DNA of 6,465 nt from positions 1 through 6,465 of the forward strand of contig JASLFF010000170.1 of NCBI GenBank assembly GCA_030150795.1. Reading direction: 5' to 3'. Shown here in pieces: positions 1-5,571 of this stretch (position 1 is the first letter of the stretch; the number at the start of each line of letters is the position of its first letter). A model generated the notes under the pieces. It was not told the DNA's origin, searched no databases, and was given only the letters and a program-made list of their open reading frames with translations. Position numbers and translations under genes: made by a program. The stretch is from Terriglobales bacterium. Lineage in GTDB: Bacteria > Acidobacteriota > Terriglobia > Terriglobales > Gp1-AA117.

Positions 1-405
1 GCTGGCGACAGCAGACGCCGTATAACGACCCACTCCTGGTAATTCCATCAGCTCTGGCACCGAACGAGGAAACGATCCGCGCCGGACGATTTCTTTTGCC
101 GCCGCATGTAACGCTCTTGCCCTGCGGTAATATCCCAGCCCACTCCAGGCCGCAAGCACCGTAGCTTCTCTGGCATTGGCCAGCCGATCCACGGAAGGAA
201 ATTGCGCCACGAACTTTGTGAAGCGTTCTTGCACCACCGCCACGCGTGTTTGCTGCAACATGATCTCCGACACCAGAACATGGTAGGGATCGGTAGCTCC
301 ACGCCACGGCAGCTTACGCTGAAATTGCGCGAACCAGCCAAGCAGGAGCCGGCGGAACATGGCTTGGTCCAGTCCGGGGACACTGCTGTGTGAGGAGACG
401 GCCAT
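1..405 (-). CDS. mutY: A/G-specific adenine glycosylase MutY, N-terminal part (runs off left edge)
   Basis: Base-excision repair glycosylase that removes adenine mispaired with 8-oxoguanine or guanine. The frame is open from ATG at 405 to base 1, giving 135 residues. Visible landmarks are LPWR (residues 32-35), SEIMLQQTRV (46-55) with Glu47 at the position of the catalytic Glu of E. coli MutY, a WSGLGYYRRAR stretch (87-97), and the helix-hairpin-helix LPGVGRYTAS (122-131). The catalytic Asp, the [4Fe-4S] cysteines and the NUDIX-like domain would all lie beyond the edge. The start is well bounded: an in-frame TGA lies 8 codons upstream and no other start codon intervenes, although Met16 is an alternative. 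No Shine-Dalgarno sequence is visible. The gene lies downstream of the pilin operon, behind a terminator, so it is probably transcribed separately. The family call is secure from the motifs. Confidence 0.95.
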   Translation of the reverse strand, partial: MAVSSHSSVPGLDQAMFRRLLLGWFAQFQRKLPWRGATDPYHVLVSEIMLQQTRVAVVQERFTKFVAQFPSVDRLANAREATVLAAWSGLGYYRRARALHAAAKEIVRRGSFPRSVPELMELPGVGRYTASAVAS

Positions 406-455
406 GCTGAAAGAATTGTAGCGTAGTCAGCCCAGTTGATTTTCGCCATTGCAGC

Positions 456-482
456 AAAAAAGCCAGCCGTGCACGGCTGGCT
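456..482 (-). terminator. Rho-independent terminator of the minor-pilin operon
   Basis: A perfect 9-bp GC-rich stem (461-469 with 474-482) closes a TGCA loop (470-473). On the minus strand it is followed directly by a run of T (461-456). It begins 19 bp after the stop codon of the coiled-coil gene and before mutY. There is no T-run on the plus-strand side, so it acts on minus-strand transcripts only. Confidence 0.9.
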
Positions 483-501
483 CTTAGGATCTTTGTTCAG
501 C

Positions 502-1053
502 TTACTGGCTAGGAGAAGAAGACTTTTCGGCCTTCGCCAAATCGGCCTGTGTCTGGTCAATCTTGTTCTGGAAAATTTCCACGTTCTGCCTGTCGCCTTG
601 CAGCGCTTCCTCATACATCTGGCGACGGAAATCGCTGGTTTCCGTGGCCAAAAGGTCTTCGTACTTTTTGGCCGTGCGCTTCCAGCCTTCCTGCTCCTCT
701 TTATAGGATTCAAGCTTCTGCTTCAGCTCAGTAACTTGAGGCGGTTCTTTCGGAGCGGATTTCGCCACAGAGGACTCTTTTGCTGCATCCTTCGACTTCT
801 CAGGGCTTTTTGCGGCAGCCTCAGATGTAGCGGGCGCAGTCGAAGTCGCGTTGTCTGTATTCCTGCTCTGTGACTGCGTTTCAGGCCTGACCGTTGCTAC
901 GTCGTCATTGGTGAGGACCTTGACTACCTTTTTTTCCTGGCGGTTTTGCTTGGCCAGATCGCCCAACGACGGCTGGTCTGACTGGGCGACGCATGCGCCG
1001 CCCGCAGCCAGCAGAAAAATCAACGTCGCGTTAAGCAACTTCAACTTCTTCAT
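502..1053 (-). CDS. Secreted coiled-coil protein, last gene of the pilin operon (unknown function)
   Basis: A 183-residue protein of unknown function. Residues 1-23 form a signal peptide (MKKLK, then a hydrophobic core) with probable signal peptidase I cleavage after CVA. The nearby Cys21 is not in a good lipobox. Residues 29-51 hold the segment SLGDLAKQNRQ...KVLTNDD, which I recall from several acidobacterial secreted hypothetical proteins. Residues 55-103 are an Ala/Ser/Lys/Glu-rich, probably disordered linker. Residues 104-178 are highly charged and heptad-like, so a coiled coil is likely. The ATG at 1053 is chosen because the signal peptide starts there and an AAGGAG lies 10 bp upstream, overlapping the pilX stop; upstream in-frame Mets would put about 28 charged residues before the signal peptide. 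It lies 14 bp after pilX and 19 bp before the terminator, so it is co-transcribed with the pilins. A periplasmic scaffold or pilus-assembly role is inference only. Confidence 0.8.
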   Translation of the reverse strand: MKKLKLLNATLIFLLAAGGACVAQSDQPSLGDLAKQNRQEKKVVKVLTNDDVATVRPETQSQSRNTDNATSTAPATSEAAAKSPEKSKDAAKESSVAKSAPKEPPQVTELKQKLESYKEEQEGWKRTAKKYEDLLATETSDFRRQMYEEALQGDRQNVEIFQNKIDQTQADLAKAEKSSSPSQ

Positions 1054-1063
1054 TTTCCCAATG

Positions 1064-1069
1064 CTCCTT
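1064..1069 (-). promoter_or_regulatory. Ribosome binding site AAGGAG deciding the start of the coiled-coil gene
   Basis: AAGGAG on the minus strand, 10 bp before ATG at 1053. Its first two bases are part of the TAA stop of the pilX-like gene (1068-1070). This supports the 1053 start over upstream in-frame Mets and suggests coupled translation. Confidence 0.75.
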
Positions 1070-2693
1070 AGTACATGATTTCGTGCGTCGCCAGCAATTG
1101 AGGCGGCGTGCTGCCACCGAGTCTCTTCAGCGCGCAAACGTCATACTGGAAGTTGATGCTGCCGCCAAAGTTATCGCCCTGCGGCTGATTGGTGGCGTTC
1201 ACGTCGTCGCCGGCAAGGATCGCACCATACAGGTTTGTGCTGGCGCCGGCGCCGCCGGTGAAGGAAACTTTGCCCCGCACCAGGATCAGTCCGTACCAGT
1301 TCAATCCACCGTTGATGTCAAGATCGCCGTCCACAATCAGGATGCCGGACCCGCTGGCGGCAGAAGTCAAATGGACGCTGCCCGGAATGTATTCTGTCAC
1401 TGGGGTATAACTTCCCACAGCCGGCTCACTCGGCAAGCCTGTCGGGTAGGTTCCGAATGTCTGGCTGCTCTGCGTACCACAATTCTCATAGGTAGCAGGT
1501 GTGGTTGTAAGGTCCTGTGTGCCAGTGCACGTAAAGGGTGGGATTGTGGCCCCGGCCTTATACTTATCGATCAGATTGTTGATGTTCAGGGAGTTTGGCC
1601 AGGGATTTACGCCCTGGACCGATGGCCCTACCGTAGTGGTTGTTCCCGAAGTTGGATCGCTTCCGTAGCTGGTTATCGTGCTTCCAGAATTGCCAATCAC
1701 GCCCACTGAATTCTGCGTAAAGATAGCATGCGCAGAGGTGGCACAAGCGTTGGCGGGTTGACCTGCGCGTGGGGAACAACTGGTAACCTGATGTGAACCG
1801 CTTCCCGTAGTGCCACAACTGCATGCGCAATTGTCATACGCATTCAGTATGTAGCTTCCCTGCAAGCTCACTGGCGCCATAACAGAAATCGGGGCTGGCG
1901 GAATGAGCGGCGGGCTCAAGGCCACTTCCATCTGCACCATGCGTCTCGATCCCGGATTGCCACCCATCTTTGGCGTAACCGCCAGAGAGGTGATTTCCCA
2001 CACAGGCATCACGGTTGGCGACTGGGTTGCGCACGTTCCGCTAGTGACCACCACTTCCTGGCTGCCATCCCAGCAAACTTGCTGGCCGTTCCCAAGCGCG
2101 CTATTTACCTTTGTACCTGACGATCCCAATGCTCCCATCAGGTTCTGCTTGGCGGCGATTCTCACCCACTTAAATGGCAGCGCGTCCGCCCCGTTCACGC
2201 CGGCGGTCTGCGTCATGGTTGAAGCTGTAAAAGCGGTTGCACTGGTCAGCAACTGACCGCTCTGGCCATTTGAGCCGCAAGGGCCCGCGCCTGGAGTCAA
2301 AGTCAGATTCGCATATCTTTCCCAGCAAAGCTGATCGTCCAGGTATGGATTTACATCCAGAGTGCTTCCCGCAGCCGTGGTGGGATCAATGGCTTCGCTG
2401 TTGGTCGGGTTCTTCAGATAAATCATCTGGAACGGAGAATTCGTGTTCAGCGCCAGGGCATTGGCATTGAGCGTGGCATCCCTGACCAGAAGCAGGCGCG
2501 CGTCTTCCGCTCCCGCGCGTGCAGCAAAGTATGCTTTTTGCGAGTCGCGGTAATTATTGTTCACGCTGTTTTCCGTGTCAGCCATGAACATGAGCCCCAT
2601 GCCGATTGCGGCAAGCAGAAGCAGAGCGAGTAATGACACCATCATGGCTATGCCACGCTGGGATTTCAGTCGCTTTGTAATTTTTCCGTTCAT
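1068..2693 (-). CDS. PilX-like large minor pilin with long C-terminal extracellular region
   Basis: A 541-residue type IV pilus assembly protein with a PilX N-terminal domain. The leader (residues 1-14, basic, ending SQRG) precedes a hydrophobic helix (15-37) and the PilX-type continuation NNNYRDSQKAYFAARAGAE (45-63). Mature position 5 is Val19, not Glu, as in PilX/GspK-type tip pilins. The protein is much longer than classical PilX (about 200 aa). Residues 115-260 resemble a pilin globular domain, and 266-272 are Pro-rich. Residues 289-317 form a Cys cluster including C289-x-C291-x-C293. Residues 438-496 are Gly-rich with short beta-like repeats (GILIVDGDLDINGG, WYGLILVRGKVSFTGG), reminiscent of polymer-forming or bactofilin-like strands. 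There are 12 cysteines, so disulfides are likely in the exported protein. A strong SD lies 5 bp upstream of the start. It lies 9 bp after the pilW-like gene. Its expected role is at the pilus tip or in priming. Confidence 0.88.
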   Translation of the reverse strand: MNGKITKRLKSQRGIAMMVSLLALLLLAAIGMGLMFMADTENSVNNNYRDSQKAYFAARAGAEDARLLLVRDATLNANALALNTNSPFQMIYLKNPTNSEAIDPTTAAGSTLDVNPYLDDQLCWERYANLTLTPGAGPCGSNGQSGQLLTSATAFTASTMTQTAGVNGADALPFKWVRIAAKQNLMGALGSSGTKVNSALGNGQQVCWDGSQEVVVTSGTCATQSPTVMPVWEITSLAVTPKMGGNPGSRRMVQMEVALSPPLIPPAPISVMAPVSLQGSYILNAYDNCACSCGTTGSGSHQVTSCSPRAGQPANACATSAHAIFTQNSVGVIGNSGSTITSYGSDPTSGTTTTVGPSVQGVNPWPNSLNINNLIDKYKAGATIPPFTCTGTQDLTTTPATYENCGTQSSQTFGTYPTGLPSEPAVGSYTPVTEYIPGSVHLTSAASGSGILIVDGDLDINGGLNWYGLILVRGKVSFTGGAGASTNLYGAILAGDDVNATNQPQGDNFGGSINFQYDVCALKRLGGSTPPQLLATHEIMY

Positions 2694-2698
2694 GTTGT

Positions 2699-2704
2699 CA
2701 CCTC
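2699..2704 (-). promoter_or_regulatory. Ribosome binding site GAGGTG of the pilX-like gene
   Basis: GAGGTG on the minus strand, 5 bp before ATG at 2693. It overlaps the TGA stop of the pilW-like gene (2703-2705), so the ribosome finishing PilW sits on the PilX initiation site. It is the strongest SD in the operon. Confidence 0.7.
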
Positions 2705-3362
2705 AGTTATTTACTAAACGTGCCATGCCTGTCATGGTTACCTGAATGCTTTTGTGTGCGTCGTTATCCTGCACTACGCCCTGTGTGGTAAGCGTAATTT
2801 GTACGGCCTTGATTTTGGATAGGTTGCCGGCCGATGCCGGCAACGTTATGGAGTTCCCGTTGACATCGAATGCGGTGAAAAATGAAGTGCCTATCACATT
2901 TTGCACTTGGGTATATGTTGTTGCCGGCCCCGCGGAGCCCTTGGCTAATTGGCTGCGGCGTATGCACGGGCATGGATTGGGCGCGGAGCTTGTCCAGCCG
3001 GAACCGTCAAAATAGCTGTATTCGACAACGTCCACCGCGCCATCGCCATCGACATCGCCTTCAATCACAATGTCATTACTGGAAAGAGAAGTAAGTCCCA
3101 GTGCCACCTGGTTGGCCGTCGCGCTGCCGCCATACATTGGGGCAGAAGGATAACCGGCCTGATGCAGATCGCGCGTGAACTGATCGATAAATTCGCGCTC
3201 CTGCTGCGTCAGGTCGACTTTCTGGTCTTCCACCCTGTAACGCACCTGCGCGCGATCAATCTGTGAGAACACTGCGCCCACTACGATTGAAAGCAAGAGC
3301 ACTACCATTAACATTTCAATCAGGGTGAAGCCGGATTGCCGTGAATGCTTTTTGTTCTTCAT
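2703..3362 (-). CDS. PilW/GspJ-like minor pseudopilin with an EF-hand-type calcium loop
   Basis: A 219-residue minor pilin. The prepilin leader MKNKKHSRQSG (1-11) is followed by FTLIEMLMVVLLLSIVVGA (12-30), giving prepilin peptidase cleavage after Gly11 and Glu16 at mature position 5. Residues 46-70 (a charged helix ending FTRDLHQAGYP) are typical of the PilW/GspJ group, where the long first helix runs into the head domain. Residues 103-114 read DVDGDGAVDVVE, which fits the EF-hand ligand pattern DxDxDGxxDxxE at every position. A CPC motif follows (131-133). The C-terminal end (184-219) has alternating strands (VQITLTTQG, SIQVTMTGMARL) typical of the pseudopilin sheet. It lies 7 bp after the pilV-like gene and 9 bp before pilX. 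Its expected role is in the initiation/tip complex of a type IV pilus. A type II secretion role is less likely because PilX and PilV partners are present. Confidence 0.87.
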   Translation of the reverse strand: MKNKKHSRQSGFTLIEMLMVVLLLSIVVGAVFSQIDRAQVRYRVEDQKVDLTQQEREFIDQFTRDLHQAGYPSAPMYGGSATANQVALGLTSLSSNDIVIEGDVDGDGAVDVVEYSYFDGSGWTSSAPNPCPCIRRSQLAKGSAGPATTYTQVQNVIGTSFFTAFDVNGNSITLPASAGNLSKIKAVQITLTTQGVVQDNDAHKSIQVTMTGMARLVNN

Positions 3363-3369
3363 GGAAATC

Positions 3370-3912
3370 TCACATTCCTACAATCGTGCGCAGTGATACC
3401 GGCGCGATGTATGCCATAGCGTGGCTCTTGTTGTAACTGGTAGGATGGCCGGCGGCAACAATCACCAACTTGGCCCCGCTGGGGAGCGTTGTCACGTGCC
3501 AGCGCACGTCATAAGCAGTCTGCAGGCCGTTGCTGCTGCAAACCGTGTAGTTGATCTGATAGTTCGCAACCGGAGCGACCGTGAAATCCACGTCTCCATT
3601 TCCCGCCAGCGTCGCTCCCAGCCCGCCCCCCGTCGCGCCCGCGGTTGTCACTGAAAAGTTATTGTTTGCGCAGTCCGTCAACGGCAGCGTGACATCATTA
3701 TTTGCGGGCACTGCTGAGATTGCTTCCAAAACAGCCTGCGCCGCGTTGGTGGCGGTGGTGTCCATGCGGCTCGTGTTGTCCCGCGTCATTCCCAGCAGTA
3801 TCATGACCATTCCGCCGAGGACGCCAATGGTCAAAACAACCATGGCGACCAATAATTCCACCAGGGTGAAACCCTTGGCGTTCTTGCGCGAATTTCTGTT
3901 TTTATGTTTCAT
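3370..3912 (-). CDS. PilV/GspI-like minor pilin
   Basis: A 180-residue minor pilin. The basic leader MKHKNRNSRKNAKG (1-14) is followed by FTLVELLVAMVVLTIGVLGG (15-34). Cleavage falls after Gly14, and Glu19 is at mature position 5. The VLTIGVLGG segment and the following MTRDNTSRMDTTATNAAQAV (42-61) match the PilV pattern of a hydrophobic helix leading into an Ala-rich helical stretch. The head domain contains Cys81 and Cys125, a possible disulfide pair, and a Gly-rich loop (92-106). The YDVRWHVTTLP segment (134-144) is typical of PilV/GspI heads, which often read YxVxWxV. The ATG at 3912 lies 9 bp after the GspH-like stop, with only a weak GAG upstream as SD. PilV proteins join PilW and PilX in the type IV pilus priming complex in the inner membrane; that role here is by homology. 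Confidence 0.87.
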   Translation of the reverse strand: MKHKNRNSRKNAKGFTLVELLVAMVVLTIGVLGGMVMILLGMTRDNTSRMDTTATNAAQAVLEAISAVPANNDVTLPLTDCANNNFSVTTAGATGGGLGATLAGNGDVDFTVAPVANYQINYTVCSSNGLQTAYDVRWHVTTLPSGAKLVIVAAGHPTSYNKSHAMAYIAPVSLRTIVGM

Positions 3913-3921
3913 AAATTCTCG

Positions 3922-4560
3922 CTATATCCAGCAGGCTGTATAGCCACATGCGCTGCTTCCACCGGTCTGCTGGGAAAGTCTCCAGCTCTTGATTCTGCCG
4001 GACGGCGTCACCGTAATCGCCTCCCAGCCTCCCGCGCTTTGCATAAACCATTCAAATCCGGCGCTTGTTGCGCCACAGACCGTGGGATTGCCGCCGGTTT
4101 CAGTGCAGGGCAAGCCTCGCGCGTTGAAACCGATACTTCCACCCACCTGCGGGCCAGTACTGTTTAAATAGGCATCCAGTTGCGCGTGATCAGGCGGTGT
4201 CGTCTGAAATGAAACAGCCGAAGATATCTGGACTTCAGGATTGCCGGTCGCAACCGTCGTGTTTGCCGGATCATTGGTCACGAATGCCGTGTTCACTGAC
4301 GTGCCATTCGAAAAATTTGCATAGGCAGGCAGGTTCGTCTTTACAGCCTGCATTCTGGCCTGCTGCAGCAGACTGGCAACCGAATGCCCCGCAGAATCAA
4401 GCTGGTAATTCCGGAACGCACGGTAAATGTTCGGAATGGCCATGCCTGCAATGAGCACCATGATCACGCAAACGATCATCAATTCCACCATCGAAAACCC
4501 GGACTCCCGGTCCCTCATCGCAGGTGAATCGTGTTTTTTGCCTTGATAATTGAATGACAT
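3922..4560 (-). CDS. GspH/FimT-like minor pseudopilin, first gene of the pilin operon
   Basis: A 212-residue pseudopilin (from ATG 4560). The prepilin site is ESG|FSMVELMIV with the cleaved Gly at residue 21, and Glu26 is mature position 5. The hydrophobic helix runs to about residue 45 (MAIPNIYRAFRNYQLDSA follows). The GspH/FimT head is recognisable from ASLLQQARMQAVKTNLPAYA (62-81), SIGFNARGLPC (142-152) and ITVTPSGRIKSWRL (182-195). Four cysteines in the head (152, 162, 205, 210) probably form disulfides. No start has a clear SD. The alternatives are TTG at 4575 (5 residues longer) and ATG at 4518, which would leave a 7-residue leader MRDRESG of more classical length; the choice between 4560 and 4518 is open. 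It is first in the pilin operon, 9 bp ahead of pilV. FimT/GspH proteins act as minor pilins, and some FimT proteins bind DNA during transformation. DNA binding cannot be judged here. Confidence 0.85.
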   Translation of the reverse strand: MSFNYQGKKHDSPAMRDRESGFSMVELMIVCVIMVLIAGMAIPNIYRAFRNYQLDSAGHSVASLLQQARMQAVKTNLPAYANFSNGTSVNTAFVTNDPANTTVATGNPEVQISSAVSFQTTPPDHAQLDAYLNSTGPQVGGSIGFNARGLPCTETGGNPTVCGATSAGFEWFMQSAGGWEAITVTPSGRIKSWRLSQQTGGSSACGYTACWI

Positions 4561-4945
4561 AATGTTTTCAACCAACCGCCGAATGGAACACCGCTGCAGC
4601 CGCTTGGAATGAACGGCCTTTCAAATCTAGCCCCTAAGCCAGGGAACTTAAAGGTGACGTAGGTACCTAATCGCGAACGTACATCGTCAACTTTGGTAAC
4701 GTGGAAATGGCCCTGTACTTGCGGGTTCTTCAAAACGCTTTTAGCGGCTTTCGGCATGCCTCAACAGATGCAACTATTTGCGCGCATCCCGGTGGCATTC
4801 CTTGGGGTTCGATGCCGCCTCTTTAGCAGTGTGCAATTTGTTATCCAGCAAATGGAGATCAGAGGAATTCTGCGGTTAGGCGACGAATTTGCTGAACGCA
4901 ACGCGCTCAGCGGGTAGCGGATGGCGCCGGGTTATTGAACCGTGC
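4561..4945 (-). other. Gene-poor spacer upstream of the pilin operon
   Basis: About 385 bp without a convincing gene on either strand. Short open frames exist but lack an SD, family resemblance or a sensible start. It contains a sigma-54-like promoter candidate (4832-4847), a perfect 10-bp palindrome TAGGTACCTA (4660-4669) and a GCTGCAGC palindrome around 4591-4600. Its position suggests it holds the promoter and a long 5' leader of the minor-pilin operon. A decayed gene cannot be excluded. Confidence 0.4.
4832..4847 (-). promoter_or_regulatory. Candidate sigma-54 promoter for the pilin operon
   Basis: On the minus strand the sequence reads TGG-ATAACAAA-TTGCA, which keeps the GG-N10-GC spacing of -24/-12 promoters. 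The TTGCA (-12) half is perfect, but the -24 half matches only TGG of TGGCAC. It lies about 270 bp upstream of the first pilin start, implying a long leader. Pilin genes are sigma-54 dependent in several bacteria. One such match in the window by chance is plausible, so confidence is low. Confidence 0.25.
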
Positions 4946-5428
4946 TTAGTGGCTTTGGATTGCCGTAATAGATGTTGCAGAAAGCATCCAGCGGCTTTTG
5001 ACATCTTGCCAGAGTGACAATACACGGAACCCTCCGGGCGACGCCAGCCCCGGAGTAGATGCCTGAACGTGAAAGATGTAAGTAACTTTCATGTCTGGGC
5101 CTTCAGGATGGACTTCAACTTCCCCTAACGAGAACTCCCGCATCTGCGCGCTTTGCCATTGCTGTAACCAGCCGGCACGATCAAACATTTGACCATCCGC
5201 CATCACGCCAGTAAACGTGGGGGAAAGATGGCTTTCGACATTGAGCCAGTCTTTTGCCTGAATGGATTGCCACATCAGGCGCTCATGCTGCTCCGCGCCG
5301 GTGGCGTTCTTCCAGGTAGGGTGCTTTGGCTCACCGGCACAGCCGACAAGCAGAAAACAAACCACAAAGGACACGAAGAAACACAAAGGAAGAAAGAACC
5401 GGGATTTAGTTTCGCAGGAACTCAACAT
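4946..5428 (-). CDS. NTF2-like (SnoaL/DUF4440-type) predicted lipoprotein
   Basis: A 160-residue predicted lipoprotein from ATG at 5428. Residues 1-29 are a signal peptide with a very hydrophobic core (FFLPLCFFVSFVVCFLL, 11-27) and the lipobox L27-V28-G29-C30, so Cys30 should be lipidated. The mature part looks like an NTF2 fold: a helix with HERLMWQSIQAKDWLNVESHL (48-68), FTGVMADG (72-79), then paired strands SLGEVEVHPEG, KVTYIFHVQA and FRVLSLWQDVKSRWMLSATS. This order is typical of DUF4440/SnoaL-like domains, which bind small molecules or act as subunits; no function can be assigned. A longer frame starts at ATG 5509 (187 residues) with a GAAGG 6 bp upstream. I prefer 5428 because it gives a normal signal peptide, but no SD precedes it. 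The odd point is that the signal-peptide core is encoded by one arm of the inverted repeat at 5364-5506. The gene lies downstream of the Tes-like gene. Confidence 0.7.
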   Translation of the reverse strand: MLSSCETKSRFFLPLCFFVSFVVCFLLVGCAGEPKHPTWKNATGAEQHERLMWQSIQAKDWLNVESHLSPTFTGVMADGQMFDRAGWLQQWQSAQMREFSLGEVEVHPEGPDMKVTYIFHVQASTPGLASPGGFRVLSLWQDVKSRWMLSATSITAIQSH

Positions 5429-5506
5429 ACAATCACGGGCCAATCGACGTAAGCATAACAAAAAAGGCACAAAGTTTAATCCTTTGTGCCTCTTCGTGTC
5501 CTTTGT
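5364..5506. repeat. Inverted-repeat element (CACAAAGG/ACACGAAG type), MITE-like
   Basis: Two 27-bp arms, 5364-5390 and 5480-5506, are reverse complements at 25 of 27 positions (mismatches only in the middle) with an 89-bp spacer. Each arm carries ACAAAGGACACGAAG followed by CACAAAGGA. A further partial copy in the spacer next to the right arm forms a perfect 10-bp hairpin (5465-5474 with 5482-5491, 7-nt loop). I recall this CACAAAGGACACGAAGG-type sequence as a frequent dispersed repeat in acidobacterial, deltaproteobacterial and planctomycete genomes. The left arm lies inside the lipoprotein gene. No transposase is present, so any mobility would need help in trans. Confidence 0.75.
5465..5491. 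repeat. Hairpin inside the right part of the inverted-repeat element
   Basis: A perfect 10-bp stem AGGCACAAAG / CTTTGTGCCT with loop TTTAATC. It shares its 3' half with the right arm, so this arm can pair either locally or with the distant left arm at 5364-5390. The two alternative folds would compete in RNA. On the plus strand an A-run precedes it, so on the minus strand the hairpin is followed by a TTTTTT tract. It is therefore terminator-like for minus-strand transcripts coming from the Tes-like gene. Confidence 0.55.
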
Positions 5507-5512
5507 CATCCA

Positions 5513-5525
5513 GGGCCTTCGGCCC
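5513..5525. repeat. Small GC hairpin between the Tes-like and lipoprotein genes
   Basis: GGGCC-TTC-GGCCC, a perfect 5-bp stem with a 3-nt loop, immediately outside the right arm of the inverted-repeat element. No T-run follows on either strand, so it is unlikely to be a terminator by itself. It may be the edge of the repeat element. Confidence 0.4.
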
Positions 5526-5571
5526 GCGCAAGCACATGAAAATCGGTTTTTCGACCTTGTGGTTAGTTCGG

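Noticed and set aside
415..443. Sigma-70 promoter for mutY
   Set aside because: TACAAT is a fair -10, but no -35 element resembling TTGACA exists at 16-18 bp, and there is no extended -10.
48..713. A 221-codon open frame on the minus strand
   Set aside because: It overlaps the true mutY frame and the coiled-coil gene in another frame, crosses the terminator, and its translation has no family resemblance. The mutY motifs are in a different frame.
1083..1709. A 208-codon open frame on the plus strand inside the pilX-like gene
   Set aside because: Antisense shadow of a clear PilX coding frame. Its composition is atypical, with no SD and no recognisable motif.
3581..3943. A plus-strand open frame antisense to the pilV-like gene
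   Set aside because: Fully explained as a shadow of the PilV-like frame, which has a clear prepilin signature.
4515..4757. An 80-codon minus-strand frame in the spacer, overlapping the GspH-like start
   Set aside because: It has no proper SD spacing (GAGG only 1 bp before ATG) and no hydrophobic or family signature, and it runs into the GspH-like gene out of frame.
4803..4820. GGGGTTCGATGCC resembling a tRNA T-arm
   Set aside because: The flanking bases do not form the 5-bp T-stem and no acceptor, D or anticodon arms can be found nearby.
5513..5525. GC hairpin as a terminator of the Tes-like gene
   Set aside because: A stem of only 5 bp with no T-run on the minus strand. The hairpin at 5465-5491 with its T-tract is the better candidate.
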